Source of the DNA: JADJGC01 sp964576925 | Lineage (GTDB): Bacteria > Zixibacteria > MSB-5A5 > CAIYYT01 | Direction: 5' to 3' | Assembly (NCBI GenBank): GCA_964576925.1 | Contig: CAZNWJ010000001.1 | Coordinates: forward strand, 310,001-374,000 | DNA: 64,000 bases | In this document: piece after piece, positions 25,785 to 35,579 of the stretch | Position numbering within the stretch: the first letter of the stretch is position 1 | Layout of the letters: each line of letters starts with the position of its first letter | The notes under the pieces: model-generated | Told to the model about the DNA's origin: nothing | The model's database searches: none | Seen by the model: the letters and a program-made list of their open reading frames with translations, nothing else | Position numbers and translations under genes: made by a program

Positions 25785-26198
25785 ATGATCTCATTAGTGT
25801 TGGAGTGGCAAGCGGGGCAGCAGTTTCAAGTGACAACGATGGACGATGTTAAATTCGCCACCGACGCTCGTGCGCGCGCCGGCGGATCAGGTAAGTTGGC
25901 AGCGCCAACTGACCTGTTTCTGGCCGCTGTCGGCGGTTGTACGGGAATCGATGTCGTTTCAATCCTGAACAAGATGCGCCAGGAACTGGAGTCACTTCGC
26001 ATTGAAGTCGTCGGCGAGCAGGGCGAAGAGCACCCCCGTTACTTCCGAAAGATCACGATACGCTATATCATTCAGGGTGACCAACTTGATCGGTCGAAGG
26101 TCGAGTATGCCATTCAGCTGTCGCAGGAAAAGTATTGCTCGGTACGGGCTTCGCTACGTCCCGACTGTGAAGTCGTCACAGAAATAATCATCAGCTAA
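25785..26198 (+). CDS. OsmC family protein
   Basis: A 137-residue OsmC/YhfA-like protein. The family's two redox Cys are visible in GGCTGIDVVSIL (about residue 48) and EKYCSVRASL (about 109), which in OsmC/Ohr reduce organic peroxides. The first half carries GSGKLAAPTDLFLAAVGGCTG, the OsmC core. ATG 25785 was chosen because upstream in-frame sequence is not family-like; no strong ribosome site precedes it. It may be read through from ridA. Confidence 0.9.
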   Translation: MISLVLEWQAGQQFQVTTMDDVKFATDARARAGGSGKLAAPTDLFLAAVGGCTGIDVVSILNKMRQELESLRIEVVGEQGEEHPRYFRKITIRYIIQGDQLDRSKVEYAIQLSQEKYCSVRASLRPDCEVVTEIIIS

Positions 26199-26335
26199 CC
26201 TCCCGAATCTCCCAACTCGCACCGCGACGGCCATTTCAGCCCGCGTTAACAGTCCTTAACAACAAAAGTGGAACAAAAACGGCTTCGGGCCAGTAATACA
26301 GATACGAAATGAGTGGGAAAGGAGAATCGACTGCA

Positions 26336-27286
26336 ATGGTGTTGATGAAGAATAAATGGATCGCCGCAGTCGCAGTATCGGCGTTAATGCTCGCCGTATC
26401 GTCGCTGCAGGCGGCCAAACGCCCCTGGATTGGCGTTTACATGCAAGACGTGACCGAAAGCCTTGTGGAAGCTTTCGACCTGAAGATCTCGCACGGTGTT
26501 TTGATCAACGATATCGCCGATGACTCGCCCGCTGAAACAGCAGGATTGGAGCCGAAGGATATTATCTTGTCGTGGAATGGGGCCAAGATCGCGAATTCGG
26601 AGACGCTAACTGAACTCGTTCAGGCGAGTAGCGTCGGCGACAAGGTGACCTTGACGATCGACCGTGGCGGCAAAGAGATGTCGCTATCCATCGAAATCGG
26701 CGAACGCCGCGAACCGAGCTTCTATAGCTTCTTCGGCGGCGAAGGCATGGGCGGTGACGCGGATGACCAATTCCCGCAAGGGCTGCAGTTTCTCGACAAT
26801 TTTAAGACGACCGGAATAGGTGTCTCGATGCAGGCGCTCAGCGGTGATTTGGGCGACTACTTCGGTGTCGCCGACGGCAAAGGCGCCCTGATCACAGAAG
26901 TTCTTGAAGACACACCGGCGGAGAAAGCCGGCCTGAAGGTTGGCGATGTGGTCGTTGCCGTCAACGACGAGGCGGTTGATTCACCTGCCGATGTTTCATC
27001 CGAGTTGCGCGGCAAGGACCGCGGCGAGCAAGTCGAGCTGACGATCGTCCGCGACAAGAATCGCCAGAAGCTGACGGTTGAAGTAGATGATATTGGTACT
27101 TATGGCTGGGGCGGCACGATGCCGGCGATACGCGGCTTCAACTGGGACAATCAAGGCAGGACTTTCCACAACTGGAATTTGCCGGAACTCGACCAAGACC
27201 GCGTGAATCGCAAGATGGAAGATCTCCAGAAGAAACTGGAAGAGATGCAACTGAAGCTCGAGACGCTCGAGAAGAAGATGCAGTAA
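26336..27286 (+). CDS. Exported protein with two PDZ domains
   Basis: A 316-residue protein. A signal peptide (KNKWIAAVAVSALMLAVSSL) is followed by PDZ1 at about residues 27-115 (WIGVYMQDVTESLVEAFDL, GVLINDIADDSPAETAGL), PDZ2 at about 155-250 (GIGVSMQALSGDLGDYFGV, GALITEVLEDTPAEKAGLK) and a C-terminal coiled coil (MEDLQKKLEEMQLKLETLEK). It resembles DegQ/DegS PDZ modules but has no trypsin-like protease domain, so it probably binds peptides or recruits partners in the periplasm. AAAGGAG sits 11 nt before ATG 26336. A terminator-like hairpin follows at 27336. Confidence 0.86.
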   Translation: MVLMKNKWIAAVAVSALMLAVSSLQAAKRPWIGVYMQDVTESLVEAFDLKISHGVLINDIADDSPAETAGLEPKDIILSWNGAKIANSETLTELVQASSVGDKVTLTIDRGGKEMSLSIEIGERREPSFYSFFGGEGMGGDADDQFPQGLQFLDNFKTTGIGVSMQALSGDLGDYFGVADGKGALITEVLEDTPAEKAGLKVGDVVVAVNDEAVDSPADVSSELRGKDRGEQVELTIVRDKNRQKLTVEVDDIGTYGWGGTMPAIRGFNWDNQGRTFHNWNLPELDQDRVNRKMEDLQKKLEEMQLKLETLEKKMQ

Positions 27287-27335
27287 ACATCGACATATTG
27301 AAAAGACCTTAACGGGTACTTCCCATTATCCGACA

Positions 27336-27369
27336 AACCGCCGGTGGATCAGCAACCCCATCGGCGGTT
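27336..27369 (+). terminator. Probable terminator after the PDZ gene
   Basis: AACCGCCG (27336-27343) pairs with CGGCGGTT (27362-27369), with further partial pairing inside, then CTCCTTT. It lies between the convergent PDZ and nitronate monooxygenase-like genes. Confidence 0.55.
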
Positions 27370-27393
27370 CTCCTTTCTGTGGTGATCTACAGG

Positions 27394-28530
27394 CTATGAA
27401 GCGGCAGCGACAGCAACATCGCAATACTCGGCGGTCAGAGATTCCATCAGTTCCCTGACCGATACGATCCGGTCGACGCGATGGGCATTGGCGCCGGCGA
27501 ACGCAAAGCCGTTACGGAAATTGCCTCGCTGTGCGCAGATCAACGCATGAGCAATACAAAACGGCGAGTCCTTGTAGTCGCAGGTCACGATGCAGTGATA
27601 GGGACACTTGAACGGCTTCTTCATGCCGGCTGCAACATCGGTCGTGTACTGGTTGCGAATTGCACGTCCCGGCATTCCGACCGGGCTTTTGATGATAATG
27701 ATGTCCTCCGGCTCGGCATCGATGTACTTCTGCTTGAAGGCAATGTCAGCATCGCACTCGTGCGTAGCCACGAAACGTGTGCCCAGTTGCACTCCCGATG
27801 CACCCATTTCCAGAAACCTGCGAATGTCGGCCCCTGTATAGATGCCGCCGGCTGCGACGACCGGAATCGTCTTGCCGACCTGCTTTTCATATTGCCCAAC
27901 CTCATCGAGCACTGGTGGCAGCAGTCTCTCCAGCGCGTAATCGGGGTCAAAAATCTGCTCCGGGGCAAAACCCAAGTGCCCTCCGGCCATTGGGCCTTCC
28001 ACGACGATGGCATCGGGGAGATAATCAAACCGTGCAAGCCAGCGCTTGCAGATCAGACCGGCGGCACGCGCCGAGGATACAATCGGAACCAACCTCGTCT
28101 TGCAGCCAGGGGTGAGAAATTGCGGTAGGTTCATCGGCAGTCCGGCGCCGGAGAATATGACGTCGATTTCTTCTTCGATCGCCGTTCGCGCCAAATCGCC
28201 GTAATTGGTGAATGCTACCATGATATTCAAACCGAGGATGCCCTTGGTCAGCGATTTAGCCTTGCGAATCTCGGCTCGCAGGGCGCGTATGTTGGCCTCG
28301 AGATAACTCGTGAAGAAGTCCTTCTCGCGCATCCCGATCCCGGCGGCGGCAATCACGCCGATCCCGCCCTCATTGGCGACGGCGGATGCCAGCCCTGCAA
28401 GTGAAACCCCGACGCCCATACCGCCCTGTATGATCGGGACTCTGGCAATCTTGTCAGCTATGACCAACGGGCGGGGAAACACCGCTGGAGGGCCGTTTGC
28501 GGAGTCGAGCTTAGGTCGGTTTTCGATCAC
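27394..28530 (-). CDS. Nitronate monooxygenase / FabK-like FMN enzyme
   Basis: A 378-residue TIM-barrel flavoenzyme of the 2-nitropropane dioxygenase family. It has PIIQGGMGVGVSLAGLASAVANEGG at about residues 33-57, the active-site/FMN motif GPMAGGHLGF, then AAGGIYTGADIRRFLEMGASGVQLGTRF. Such enzymes oxidise alkyl nitronates or act as enoyl-ACP reductases. The C-terminal part adds a Cys cluster (CPYHCIVTCDYKDSPFCI) not present in classic members, so a metal or Fe-S site is possible. The start is GTG 28530 with GAGGAAAA upstream. It stands alone on the minus strand. Confidence 0.88.
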   Translation of the reverse strand: MIENRPKLDSANGPPAVFPRPLVIADKIARVPIIQGGMGVGVSLAGLASAVANEGGIGVIAAAGIGMREKDFFTSYLEANIRALRAEIRKAKSLTKGILGLNIMVAFTNYGDLARTAIEEEIDVIFSGAGLPMNLPQFLTPGCKTRLVPIVSSARAAGLICKRWLARFDYLPDAIVVEGPMAGGHLGFAPEQIFDPDYALERLLPPVLDEVGQYEKQVGKTIPVVAAGGIYTGADIRRFLEMGASGVQLGTRFVATHECDADIAFKQKYIDAEPEDIIIIKSPVGMPGRAIRNQYTTDVAAGMKKPFKCPYHCIVTCDYKDSPFCIAHALICAQRGNFRNGFAFAGANAHRVDRIVSVRELMESLTAEYCDVAVAAAS

Positions 28531-28886
28531 TGATTTTCCTCGCTCGATTCACTCGAGTCTCCTCCGAATTGGAAACCAGCAGTCGCGCGAGGAATGAAGA
28601 GAAGCTTTATTCTTTCGAGTCGGCCTGCCGATCGCTCGGTCTGTCGTAGGTTCTTGAGTTCAGACCAGCGCATCCATCGTCTCCATTCGAAAGGCGACTC
28701 ACCTGTCGGAGCAGCGCAAGCTGATGGGGATTACGCCTTAGATCCGACAGCAGCTCGGTCTGACTATATCTATAGAAGAGTATACGTTGCAATGAATCGA
28801 TCGCGCAAGTCATTGTTTGCCGACTGAGACTCTCGCAGGTGCACCTGCCAGGTGACACCCCTGCTCGCGGATCTCATGCGCCATGA
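28531..28886. other. Intergenic region between the subtilase and nitronate monooxygenase genes
   Basis: 356 bases with no supportable gene. A 77-residue plus-strand ORF here lacks a ribosome site. A perfect 14-bp palindrome GCAGGTGCACCTGC lies at 28835-28848, 39 nt after the subtilase stop in its transcription direction. It could be part of a terminator or a dimeric protein site. No U-tract follows it. Confidence 0.4.
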
Positions 28887-31751
28887 TCAGGGAGTGCAAG
28901 GAGCCGGTCCGCCCCCAAAAATGTAGTTAATAATGTAAACCGCATCGGAAATGCTAACGATCCCGCTGCAGTCGGCGTCGCCGGCTGCGAGTGGACTCGG
29001 CGCCGGGCCACCGCCAAAGATGTAGTTAATCAGGAATACGGCATCGGAAATCGTGACAATTCCGGAACCATCAGCATCCCCGGCTACAAACGACGCCGCG
29101 CTTGAGTACAGATCGCGGGCACGGCTTGCGGCTTCACGCAAACGCAAGAGACTCGAGGCCCCGATCATCGCGAAGGCAACAGTATCCTGCTGCTGCGGCG
29201 CCAGGGATAGCGGTCCAACCGCTATCAGGTAAGAGTGGTCTTGCACGCTGGTGCTCGCCGTGTCTACAATTCCGCTCGTCAAGAATGTGAATTTCTCACT
29301 TTCGGTGATTCCATCATAGACTGACGCACTGTTGTTGATGGCGCGGAATTCGGTTGCGCCTTGGTCCGAGACAACACTGGTCCCGCGATAGACCGGATTG
29401 CTGTTATCGCGCATATAGCCGAGGTGCTCTGTGCGCGAGAAGTTGACGACATCGCGACTCCCTGAACCCCAGGCAAAGTCCCAATCACAGTAGATTCCGA
29501 CGTGCAGATTCGCGAAGGTCGAGTCGCTGGTATTCTGAATTACATACTGCATGATGACATAGTTGCCGTCAGTTGCACCGGCAAATTCGATCGTTCGCTG
29601 TTGAACTTCGAGCCCGAGAGGGTAAAAGCGGCCCTTGTCGCTGAATCGAGAGATTGTCTCAGTGTCGCCGATGGCTCCCGGCACGAGGGTGGTCAGGTTG
29701 CCCCCGGGCGCTACCTGGAAATCCCGTTCCACTGCCAACGCCTGATTTGTAATTCCGTCGGCAACGGCATTAGGACTGATGCCAAGCAACAACCCACATT
29801 GGAATAAGTTGTTCGTCCCGTTGGCGGGATAGACGAATCCGGCTCCCTGCTTCTCCAAAGCTGAGCCGGTTGCCAGACCGTAAGACGCGTAGTTTGAAAT
29901 CGTGAATTTGCAGCTGTCGACCTCATGCGTGTAGCTCGACTTGGCGAGTCGGTCTCCGATGCGAAGAGCGAAGCTCCTTTGTGCCATGTAGCTGCCGGCA
30001 CCAGCCTCGATCGTCAAGTCGCAGTGAAGAATCGTCCCGTCGGGAATGCCCGGGGCGACTTGAACAACGAATGGGTTGGAGGAATTGTCGCCCACTGCTT
30101 CGCCGGCAAGGTCTCCAAACGAAGCGAATCCGTCCACGATCGTTAGTCCCGCGTCGGCGTTGCTCAGTTGACCCGTCACCCCGAGTGTGCCAAGACCAAG
30201 GTTCTTGAGTTCGATGACGGCGTTGATTGTTGATCCGGCAGCACCACTATCGGGCAAAATATCGGCGACGACAATGTTGACAGCGGAAGCTGGCGGCATT
30301 AGCGCCAAGGCACCCGGAATATTCAACAAGCCATGCCCAAAAGTGTTGTCCTCTCCAGCAGTGCCGCGGTCGATAGCGGAATTGATGAGTGCGGTCTTGA
30401 TTTCATCCACTGTTGCATTCGGGTTGTACTCGCGCAGAAGCGCCACTGCGCCGGACACAAAGGGTGCGGCAAAGGACGTCCCTGTATGAAGACCGTAGCT
30501 TGCCGATCCGGCATTGGTCGAGCGCACCTGCAGACCCGGGGCGCAAATCTCGGGTTTGATGGCCGTGCCATTGCAGGTTGATGGTCCGCGACTTGACCCC
30601 GACCAGATCGATGTCCCCAGCGTATCGGTGCCGCCAACCGCGAACGAATTCAGCGGTGTACTGGCACGGTTTGCGGGATTTCGCAGCGTCGAGCTTCCCG
30701 GTCCTTCATTTCCGGCGGCGAACACCACGACCGTTCCCAGGGCTTCGACATTATCAATGGCCGCATAGAAATAGTCGGCGCAGCCAAGATTCGCGGGCGT
30801 ATAGCCCCAGGAGTTGTTGATGACATCCGGTACATCCGCAATCGTTGCCGGATTACCGTCTGGATCGGCCGCCCATTGAAACGCCTCAAGGATGTTTGCT
30901 CCAGGGACATCGACGACCATCGCATGAATCCACTGAGCCCCGAAGGCGACGCCGGTGGTGTCGCCGGTTGCATCGTTCTTGCCGACGATAATTCCCAACG
31001 TGTTGGTACCATGACTCCCGGAGACCAAGCTCGATTCCCAGTGAGGAAGCAACTCTTCGTAAACCGGATCAAACCAGCTTTCTGCGGAAGAGTGCGTCAA
31101 TCCGCGCCAGGAAGGGGCCAGGGCAGGATGACTACCGTCGACACCCGAATCGAATGAAGCTACCAGGCGCCCGGCACCAGTATAGCCTAATTGCCACATA
31201 TCATCGGCGCCGACAACTCGCAGCGCACTTGTGGTCCCGGTAGCTGAGGTGGCATCTTGGGCGAGATCAGGTATGTATAGCGATTGTGGCGGCAGATCTG
31301 CAATGATTGCACCAATCTCACTGCGATCCGCCAACGAAGAAACAAAGTCCCTTGTCGCACGGATCCGCATGGCATTCGCTATCCAATAGCCGGTATAGGA
31401 ATCGACATTGTTGGTAGTGCGGCCAGATTCCAGAATATCTCTCAGGCCCGCCTGACTGGAAGCTGAGACTTCTTTCAGCGCCGAGGTAACCAGTGAATGC
31501 CTCGCCTGTCGACCATACGAATTCCAACGCTGACTTTCAGCCGTTGCACTCAGGTCGAGTTGTTCTTTCATGAAGACAATGACTGAGATATACTCGCCGA
31601 CGGCGAGCGACTTCATACGAACACGCAATTCCGGAGAAATGCGATCCGTTTCCGGATCCCATGCGTCGATAGGAGTAACGTCGGCCATTGCGGGCAGTGT
31701 AGAGGCAAGCACGACCAAGACAATGATGGCCAAGTGACTAAGCAGCTTCAC
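28887..31751 (-). CDS. Secreted subtilisin-like serine protease (S8) with C-terminal dockerin repeats
   Basis: A 954-residue secreted protease. A signal peptide (LLSHLAIIVLVVLASTLPAMA) is followed by a propeptide-like stretch to about residue 160. The S8 catalytic domain has Asp in SFDSGVDGSHPAL (about 200), His in SHGTNTLGIIVG (about 250) and Ser in GTSFAAPFVSGAVAL (about 430), so the triad is complete. Beta-rich CARDB-like and other domains span about 490-850. The last ~65 residues hold two dockerin type I-like repeats (GDADGSGIVTISDAVFLINY and GDADCSGIVSISDAVYIINY, each followed by IFGGGPAP) with Ca-binding Asp/Ser positions. In cellulosomes dockerins bind cohesins; here they may anchor the protein, as none is known nearby. 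The start ATG is at 31751. Confidence 0.93.
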   Translation of the reverse strand: MKLLSHLAIIVLVVLASTLPAMADVTPIDAWDPETDRISPELRVRMKSLAVGEYISVIVFMKEQLDLSATAESQRWNSYGRQARHSLVTSALKEVSASSQAGLRDILESGRTTNNVDSYTGYWIANAMRIRATRDFVSSLADRSEIGAIIADLPPQSLYIPDLAQDATSATGTTSALRVVGADDMWQLGYTGAGRLVASFDSGVDGSHPALAPSWRGLTHSSAESWFDPVYEELLPHWESSLVSGSHGTNTLGIIVGKNDATGDTTGVAFGAQWIHAMVVDVPGANILEAFQWAADPDGNPATIADVPDVINNSWGYTPANLGCADYFYAAIDNVEALGTVVVFAAGNEGPGSSTLRNPANRASTPLNSFAVGGTDTLGTSIWSGSSRGPSTCNGTAIKPEICAPGLQVRSTNAGSASYGLHTGTSFAAPFVSGAVALLREYNPNATVDEIKTALINSAIDRGTAGEDNTFGHGLLNIPGALALMPPASAVNIVVADILPDSGAAGSTINAVIELKNLGLGTLGVTGQLSNADAGLTIVDGFASFGDLAGEAVGDNSSNPFVVQVAPGIPDGTILHCDLTIEAGAGSYMAQRSFALRIGDRLAKSSYTHEVDSCKFTISNYASYGLATGSALEKQGAGFVYPANGTNNLFQCGLLLGISPNAVADGITNQALAVERDFQVAPGGNLTTLVPGAIGDTETISRFSDKGRFYPLGLEVQQRTIEFAGATDGNYVIMQYVIQNTSDSTFANLHVGIYCDWDFAWGSGSRDVVNFSRTEHLGYMRDNSNPVYRGTSVVSDQGATEFRAINNSASVYDGITESEKFTFLTSGIVDTASTSVQDHSYLIAVGPLSLAPQQQDTVAFAMIGASSLLRLREAASRARDLYSSAASFVAGDADGSGIVTISDAVFLINYIFGGGPAPSPLAAGDADCSGIVSISDAVYIINYIFGGGPAPCTP

Positions 31752-31938
31752 TATAATCCTCCGATGGGCTGGGTAAGTAGAGACCGGATATTGGAAGATA
31801 ACTCAATTTCCCCATCCGTCAATGCGGTTTCGCGTCGAACCTGAATTGTCTCTTCCTTCGTAATAACGGCCTAATGTAATCCTAACTTGACTTGCATTCG
31901 CTCCCGGGAGTAATTGTCTCTCCCTGATCGGGAATACT

Positions 31939-32508
31939 ATGGCGCGACTCGAAACCGAAAATCCTGCTACAAGCCGGCGCAACAAAACCCTTTGTCTGGT
32001 CCGACACGGAAAGGCCGTTCCGAAAGACGTCGGCCTCGGCGACTTCGAACGCACCCTGACAAAACAGGGGCATAATGACTGCCGCCTTGTCTCCGAACAA
32101 CTGGTTCAGCTCAGGATACAACCGGATTTGATATTGTCAAGCCCGGCAGACCGGGCTCTCGAGACTGCGCTCATCGTCTCCGAAACAGTCGGATACCAAG
32201 CGTTCAGGATCCGGCTCATTGATGCACTGTACGAGAACAGCGATACTGCTGCGATCCTGAAGACTCTGAGATCTCTGCCGGACTCGTATCATACGGTCGT
32301 GGTCTGCGGACACAATCCCCTGCTGGAAATGTTGGTAGATGACCTGATGCCGCACTTCGGTAAGTCGATACCCAAGGGTGCCGCAGTCGGTGTGAGTCTC
32401 CCGATATCTCGGTGGTCCGACTTGGCCGACAATGGGACTCTGGCGCTTTTCCTTACCCCGGCGAAGAATCGGCACGTAGTACCTTCGGCATCGTTGAGTG
32501 CAACCTAA
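31939..32508 (+). CDS. SixA-like histidine phosphatase
   Basis: A 189-residue histidine-phosphatase-superfamily protein. It has the RHG motif in LCLVRHGKAVPKDV (about residues 18-31), the second catalytic region DLILSSPADRALETA, and VVVCGHNPLLEML near 112-124. The layout is SixA (phosphohistidine phosphatase) rather than phosphoglycerate mutase. The next gene is polyphosphate kinase, whose intermediate is a phosphohistidine, so a link is attractive but inferred. ATG 31939 lacks a clear ribosome site; the ends of the two genes nearly touch. Confidence 0.85.
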   Translation: MARLETENPATSRRNKTLCLVRHGKAVPKDVGLGDFERTLTKQGHNDCRLVSEQLVQLRIQPDLILSSPADRALETALIVSETVGYQAFRIRLIDALYENSDTAAILKTLRSLPDSYHTVVVCGHNPLLEMLVDDLMPHFGKSIPKGAAVGVSLPISRWSDLADNGTLALFLTPAKNRHVVPSASLSAT

Positions 32509-32554
32509 ACCAGACACTGCGCAATTCCTTCTGAACGCAAAAGACGATTCCATC

Positions 32555-34657
32555 ATGAAAAAAGCTACACTCAAGCAGACCAGAAAAATATTGCCATCAC
32601 AAATGGTTAAGGAGATCAGTTGGCTCCACTTCAACGAACGGGTGCTTGATGAGGCAGCAGATCCAGGCGTTCCGCTTCTTGAACGGCTGAAGTTTCTTGG
32701 CATCTACTCCAATAATCTCGACGAGTTCTTCCGTGTACGGGTCGGCACGCTCAATCGCATTTCCCGTTCATTGCGAAAGAAATCGGCGGCGATCATCGGC
32801 CACCAACCGAAGAAGACCTTGAAAAAGATTCATCAGATCGTGGTCCGGCAGCGGGAGAAATTTGACGGCATCTTTGCAGCGGCACTTAAAGAGCTGCGGC
32901 GCGAGCGCATATTCATTATCGATGAAACCCAGCTTTCAGCTGCGCAGCAGAGATTTGTGGAAGAGTACTTTCACACGACGGTGCGCCCCAAACTCTTCCC
33001 GATTATGCTCAATCAGACCGGAGAATTCCCCGAATTGCGGGACAAGTCGATCTACCTGGCGGTAACGCTCTCAAGCCGCCGGCGCTCCCTGGGGCTCAGT
33101 TACGCCCTGATCGAGATCCCCACCGATGCCTTGCCGCGATTCGTCCGCCTGCCTTCGAGCGGCGGCCGGGAGTACATTATTCTCCTTGATGACGTCATTC
33201 GCTATTCATTGCCAAGCATCTTCGCTGCTTTTGGCCGTGATCGTTTCACCGCCCATACGATCAAATTAACGCGCGACGCCGAGTTGGACATCGATGACGA
33301 CGTATTCGAGAGCTACGTGCGCAAGGTGCACAAGAGCCTGAAGCAGCGCAAAGAGGGGCAGCCCGTGCGGCTGGTTTACGACGTCCAGATTCCGCGCGAA
33401 CTCCTGAAATTCCTTGTTAAACGTCTGCGGTTGCGGCGCGACGATGCTTTGATTGCCGGCTCACGCTACCACAATTTCAAAGACTTCATCAAGTTTCCAA
33501 ACGTTGGCCGCAAGGAGCTGAGGTATGCGCCGCAGGCGCCGATCGTGCATCGGGCGCTCGACCCGCATCAGAGTATCTTAGCGGAAGTCGCGAAGCGCGA
33601 TCTCTTGCTTCACTTCCCCTACCAGACATTTGATCACGTGATCGACTTGCTGCGGGAGGCTTCAATCGACCCGCACGTCACTTCGATCAAGATTACTCTC
33701 TATCGAACCGCGCCACACTCAAGCATTGTCAATGCGCTGATGAACGCGGTGAAAAACGGCAAGACAGTAGTTGCGGTGGTGGAACTCCAAGCCCGCTTTG
33801 ACGAAGAGGCAAACATCTTCTGGGCTAACGAATTACAGGAAGCCGGCGCCAAAGTCGTCTTCGGCGTCCCGGGCCTGAAAGTCCACGCCAAACTCTGCTT
33901 GGTCACCCGTCGCAATGGCCGCGGCGTCACGCGCTACGCCATTGTGGCTACCGGCAATTTTAACGAAGATACCGCACGCGTCTATACCGATCATTTTCTC
34001 TTTACCGCCAACCCCAAGATCACGGAGCAGGTAGCTGGCGTGTTCGAGTTCCTGCAAAGCAACTACAAGGTCGGATCGTTCCGGAACTTTCTTGTGTCGC
34101 CCTTCAGCACGCGCCGCAAGATTCAGCGCTTGATCGAAGCCGAGATGAAGAATGCCGCGCACGGCAAGGATGCCTGGCTTCTAATCAAGCTCAATCACCT
34201 GACGGATCCGCAGATGATCGAACTGCTGCAACGGGCAAGCCAGGCGGGTGTCAAGATCCGGCTGATTATTCGCGGAATGTTTACGCTTAAGCCCGGCGTA
34301 CCGGGGCTGAGCGAAAATATCTCCGCCATTCGTCTCGTGGACAAGTATCTTGAGCATGCCCGTGTGCTGGTATTTGCCAACGGCGGCGACCCCAAGCTTT
34401 TTATCACGTCGGCTGACTGGATGCCGCGCAATCTTGATCGCCGTGTTGAAGTTGGTTGCCCCGTACTCGATCCGCTCCTGCGCTCAGAGATCATTCAGAT
34501 GCTTGAGATGCAATGGCACGATAATGTGAAGGCCGGACGGCACACTGAATTTGCCGATGGGAAGACGCCATCAGCGCGATCGGTGCGCCAACACCGGGCA
34601 CAGCTGGAAATCTACGATTTCCTTAAGGGGCGACAGCGTCAGATTGACAGACCGTGA
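32555..34657 (+). CDS. ppk1: Polyphosphate kinase 1
   Basis: A 700-residue Ppk1, which transfers ATP gamma-phosphate onto inorganic polyphosphate via a phosphohistidine. It has the N-terminal domain phrase EISWLHFNERVLDEAADP, then FFRVRVGTLNRIS. The autophosphorylated His lies in GLKVHAKLCLVTRR, the second phospholipase-D-like motif in ITSADWMPRNLDRRVEVGCP, and NFNEDTARVYTDHFLFT lies between them. Full domain order is present. ATG 32555 was chosen; a GTG at 32498 overlapping the SixA gene would add 19 residues. It is followed after 25 nt by a Ppx/GppA gene. Confidence 0.95.
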   Translation: MKKATLKQTRKILPSQMVKEISWLHFNERVLDEAADPGVPLLERLKFLGIYSNNLDEFFRVRVGTLNRISRSLRKKSAAIIGHQPKKTLKKIHQIVVRQREKFDGIFAAALKELRRERIFIIDETQLSAAQQRFVEEYFHTTVRPKLFPIMLNQTGEFPELRDKSIYLAVTLSSRRRSLGLSYALIEIPTDALPRFVRLPSSGGREYIILLDDVIRYSLPSIFAAFGRDRFTAHTIKLTRDAELDIDDDVFESYVRKVHKSLKQRKEGQPVRLVYDVQIPRELLKFLVKRLRLRRDDALIAGSRYHNFKDFIKFPNVGRKELRYAPQAPIVHRALDPHQSILAEVAKRDLLLHFPYQTFDHVIDLLREASIDPHVTSIKITLYRTAPHSSIVNALMNAVKNGKTVVAVVELQARFDEEANIFWANELQEAGAKVVFGVPGLKVHAKLCLVTRRNGRGVTRYAIVATGNFNEDTARVYTDHFLFTANPKITEQVAGVFEFLQSNYKVGSFRNFLVSPFSTRRKIQRLIEAEMKNAAHGKDAWLLIKLNHLTDPQMIELLQRASQAGVKIRLIIRGMFTLKPGVPGLSENISAIRLVDKYLEHARVLVFANGGDPKLFITSADWMPRNLDRRVEVGCPVLDPLLRSEIIQMLEMQWHDNVKAGRHTEFADGKTPSARSVRQHRAQLEIYDFLKGRQRQIDRP

Positions 34658-34682
34658 CTCGAGATAGCGGGAGGAGAGACGC

Positions 34683-35579
34683 ATGATTAAGCTGGCTGCC
34701 ATCGACATCGGCTCCAATGCCGTCCGTCTGATGCTCTCCCGGGTTTACGATTATAATCACGAACCCGCGTTTATCAAAGAGTCGCTTATCCGTGTCCCCC
34801 TCCGACTCGGTGAGGACGTCTTTGCCTACCGACGCATTACGCAGGAAAAGGCGGATGCTTTGGTCTTGGTAATGAAAGGTTTCAAATCACTGATCGAGGC
34901 CTACCAGGCTGAGGACTACATTGCGTGCGCAACTTCGGCCATGCGCGAAGCGCGCAATGGCGCCGACATTGCCGCCGACATCAAGAAGCGTTCCGGCATC
35001 GCCATCGAGATCATCGAGGGACAGCGCGAGGCCGCGATAATCTACTCCAGCCACATTTCGTACGCCTTCCGGACCGATGCATCGTTGCTCTATATTGACG
35101 TGGGCGGCGGAAGCACAGAAGTGACCCTACTGTCGCGCGGACGGATCATGGAATCCGCCTCTTTCAAGATCGGTACTGTCCGCGTGCTCCAGAAGGGCCG
35201 CTCGCGTCACGAACTAGACCGGCTGAAATCCTGGCTCAAGGCCAAGGTGGCTCCCAATCATCCAACTGCGGCGGTCGGTACCGGCGGGAGCATAAACAAC
35301 ATCTTCCGCATCTCTCGTAAGAAAGAAAACAAGGCGCTCTCCTTCAAGGAGATCAAGGAGATTCGCGACTTCCTCGAGTCATTCTCGGTCGAGGAACGAA
35401 TCAAGGTCATTGGACTTCGCCCTGACCGGGCCGACGTCATCGTTGAGGCGGCGGATATCTATCTGGGTGTCATGAAATGGGCGGGGGTCAAGAAGATGTT
35501 TGTCCCTCTGCTCGGGCTGTCGGATGGGTTGATTCACGTATTGTATGAGAACATCAAGTCAAAGTCGGTCGACCTCTAA
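34683..35579 (+). CDS. Ppx/GppA family exopolyphosphatase
   Basis: A 298-residue protein of the actin-fold Ppx/GppA phosphatase family that trims polyphosphate or pppGpp. It has the phosphate loop AAIDIGSNAVRLML (residues 6-19), CATSAMREARNG, the DVGGGSTEVTLL motif and the AVGTGGSINNI motif. It is the shorter, one-module type with no HD C-terminal domain. GGGAGGAGAG precedes ATG 34683. Its 3' end overlaps the CHAD gene by 35 nt. Together with ppk1 it makes a synthesis/degradation pair. Confidence 0.93.
   Translation: MIKLAAIDIGSNAVRLMLSRVYDYNHEPAFIKESLIRVPLRLGEDVFAYRRITQEKADALVLVMKGFKSLIEAYQAEDYIACATSAMREARNGADIAADIKKRSGIAIEIIEGQREAAIIYSSHISYAFRTDASLLYIDVGGGSTEVTLLSRGRIMESASFKIGTVRVLQKGRSRHELDRLKSWLKAKVAPNHPTAAVGTGGSINNIFRISRKKENKALSFKEIKEIRDFLESFSVEERIKVIGLRPDRADVIVEAADIYLGVMKWAGVKKMFVPLLGLSDGLIHVLYENIKSKSVDL

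Noticed and set aside
28594..28827. 77-codon plus-strand ORF in the intergenic region
   Set aside because: No ribosome site or recognisable pattern, and unusual composition (Arg/Ser).
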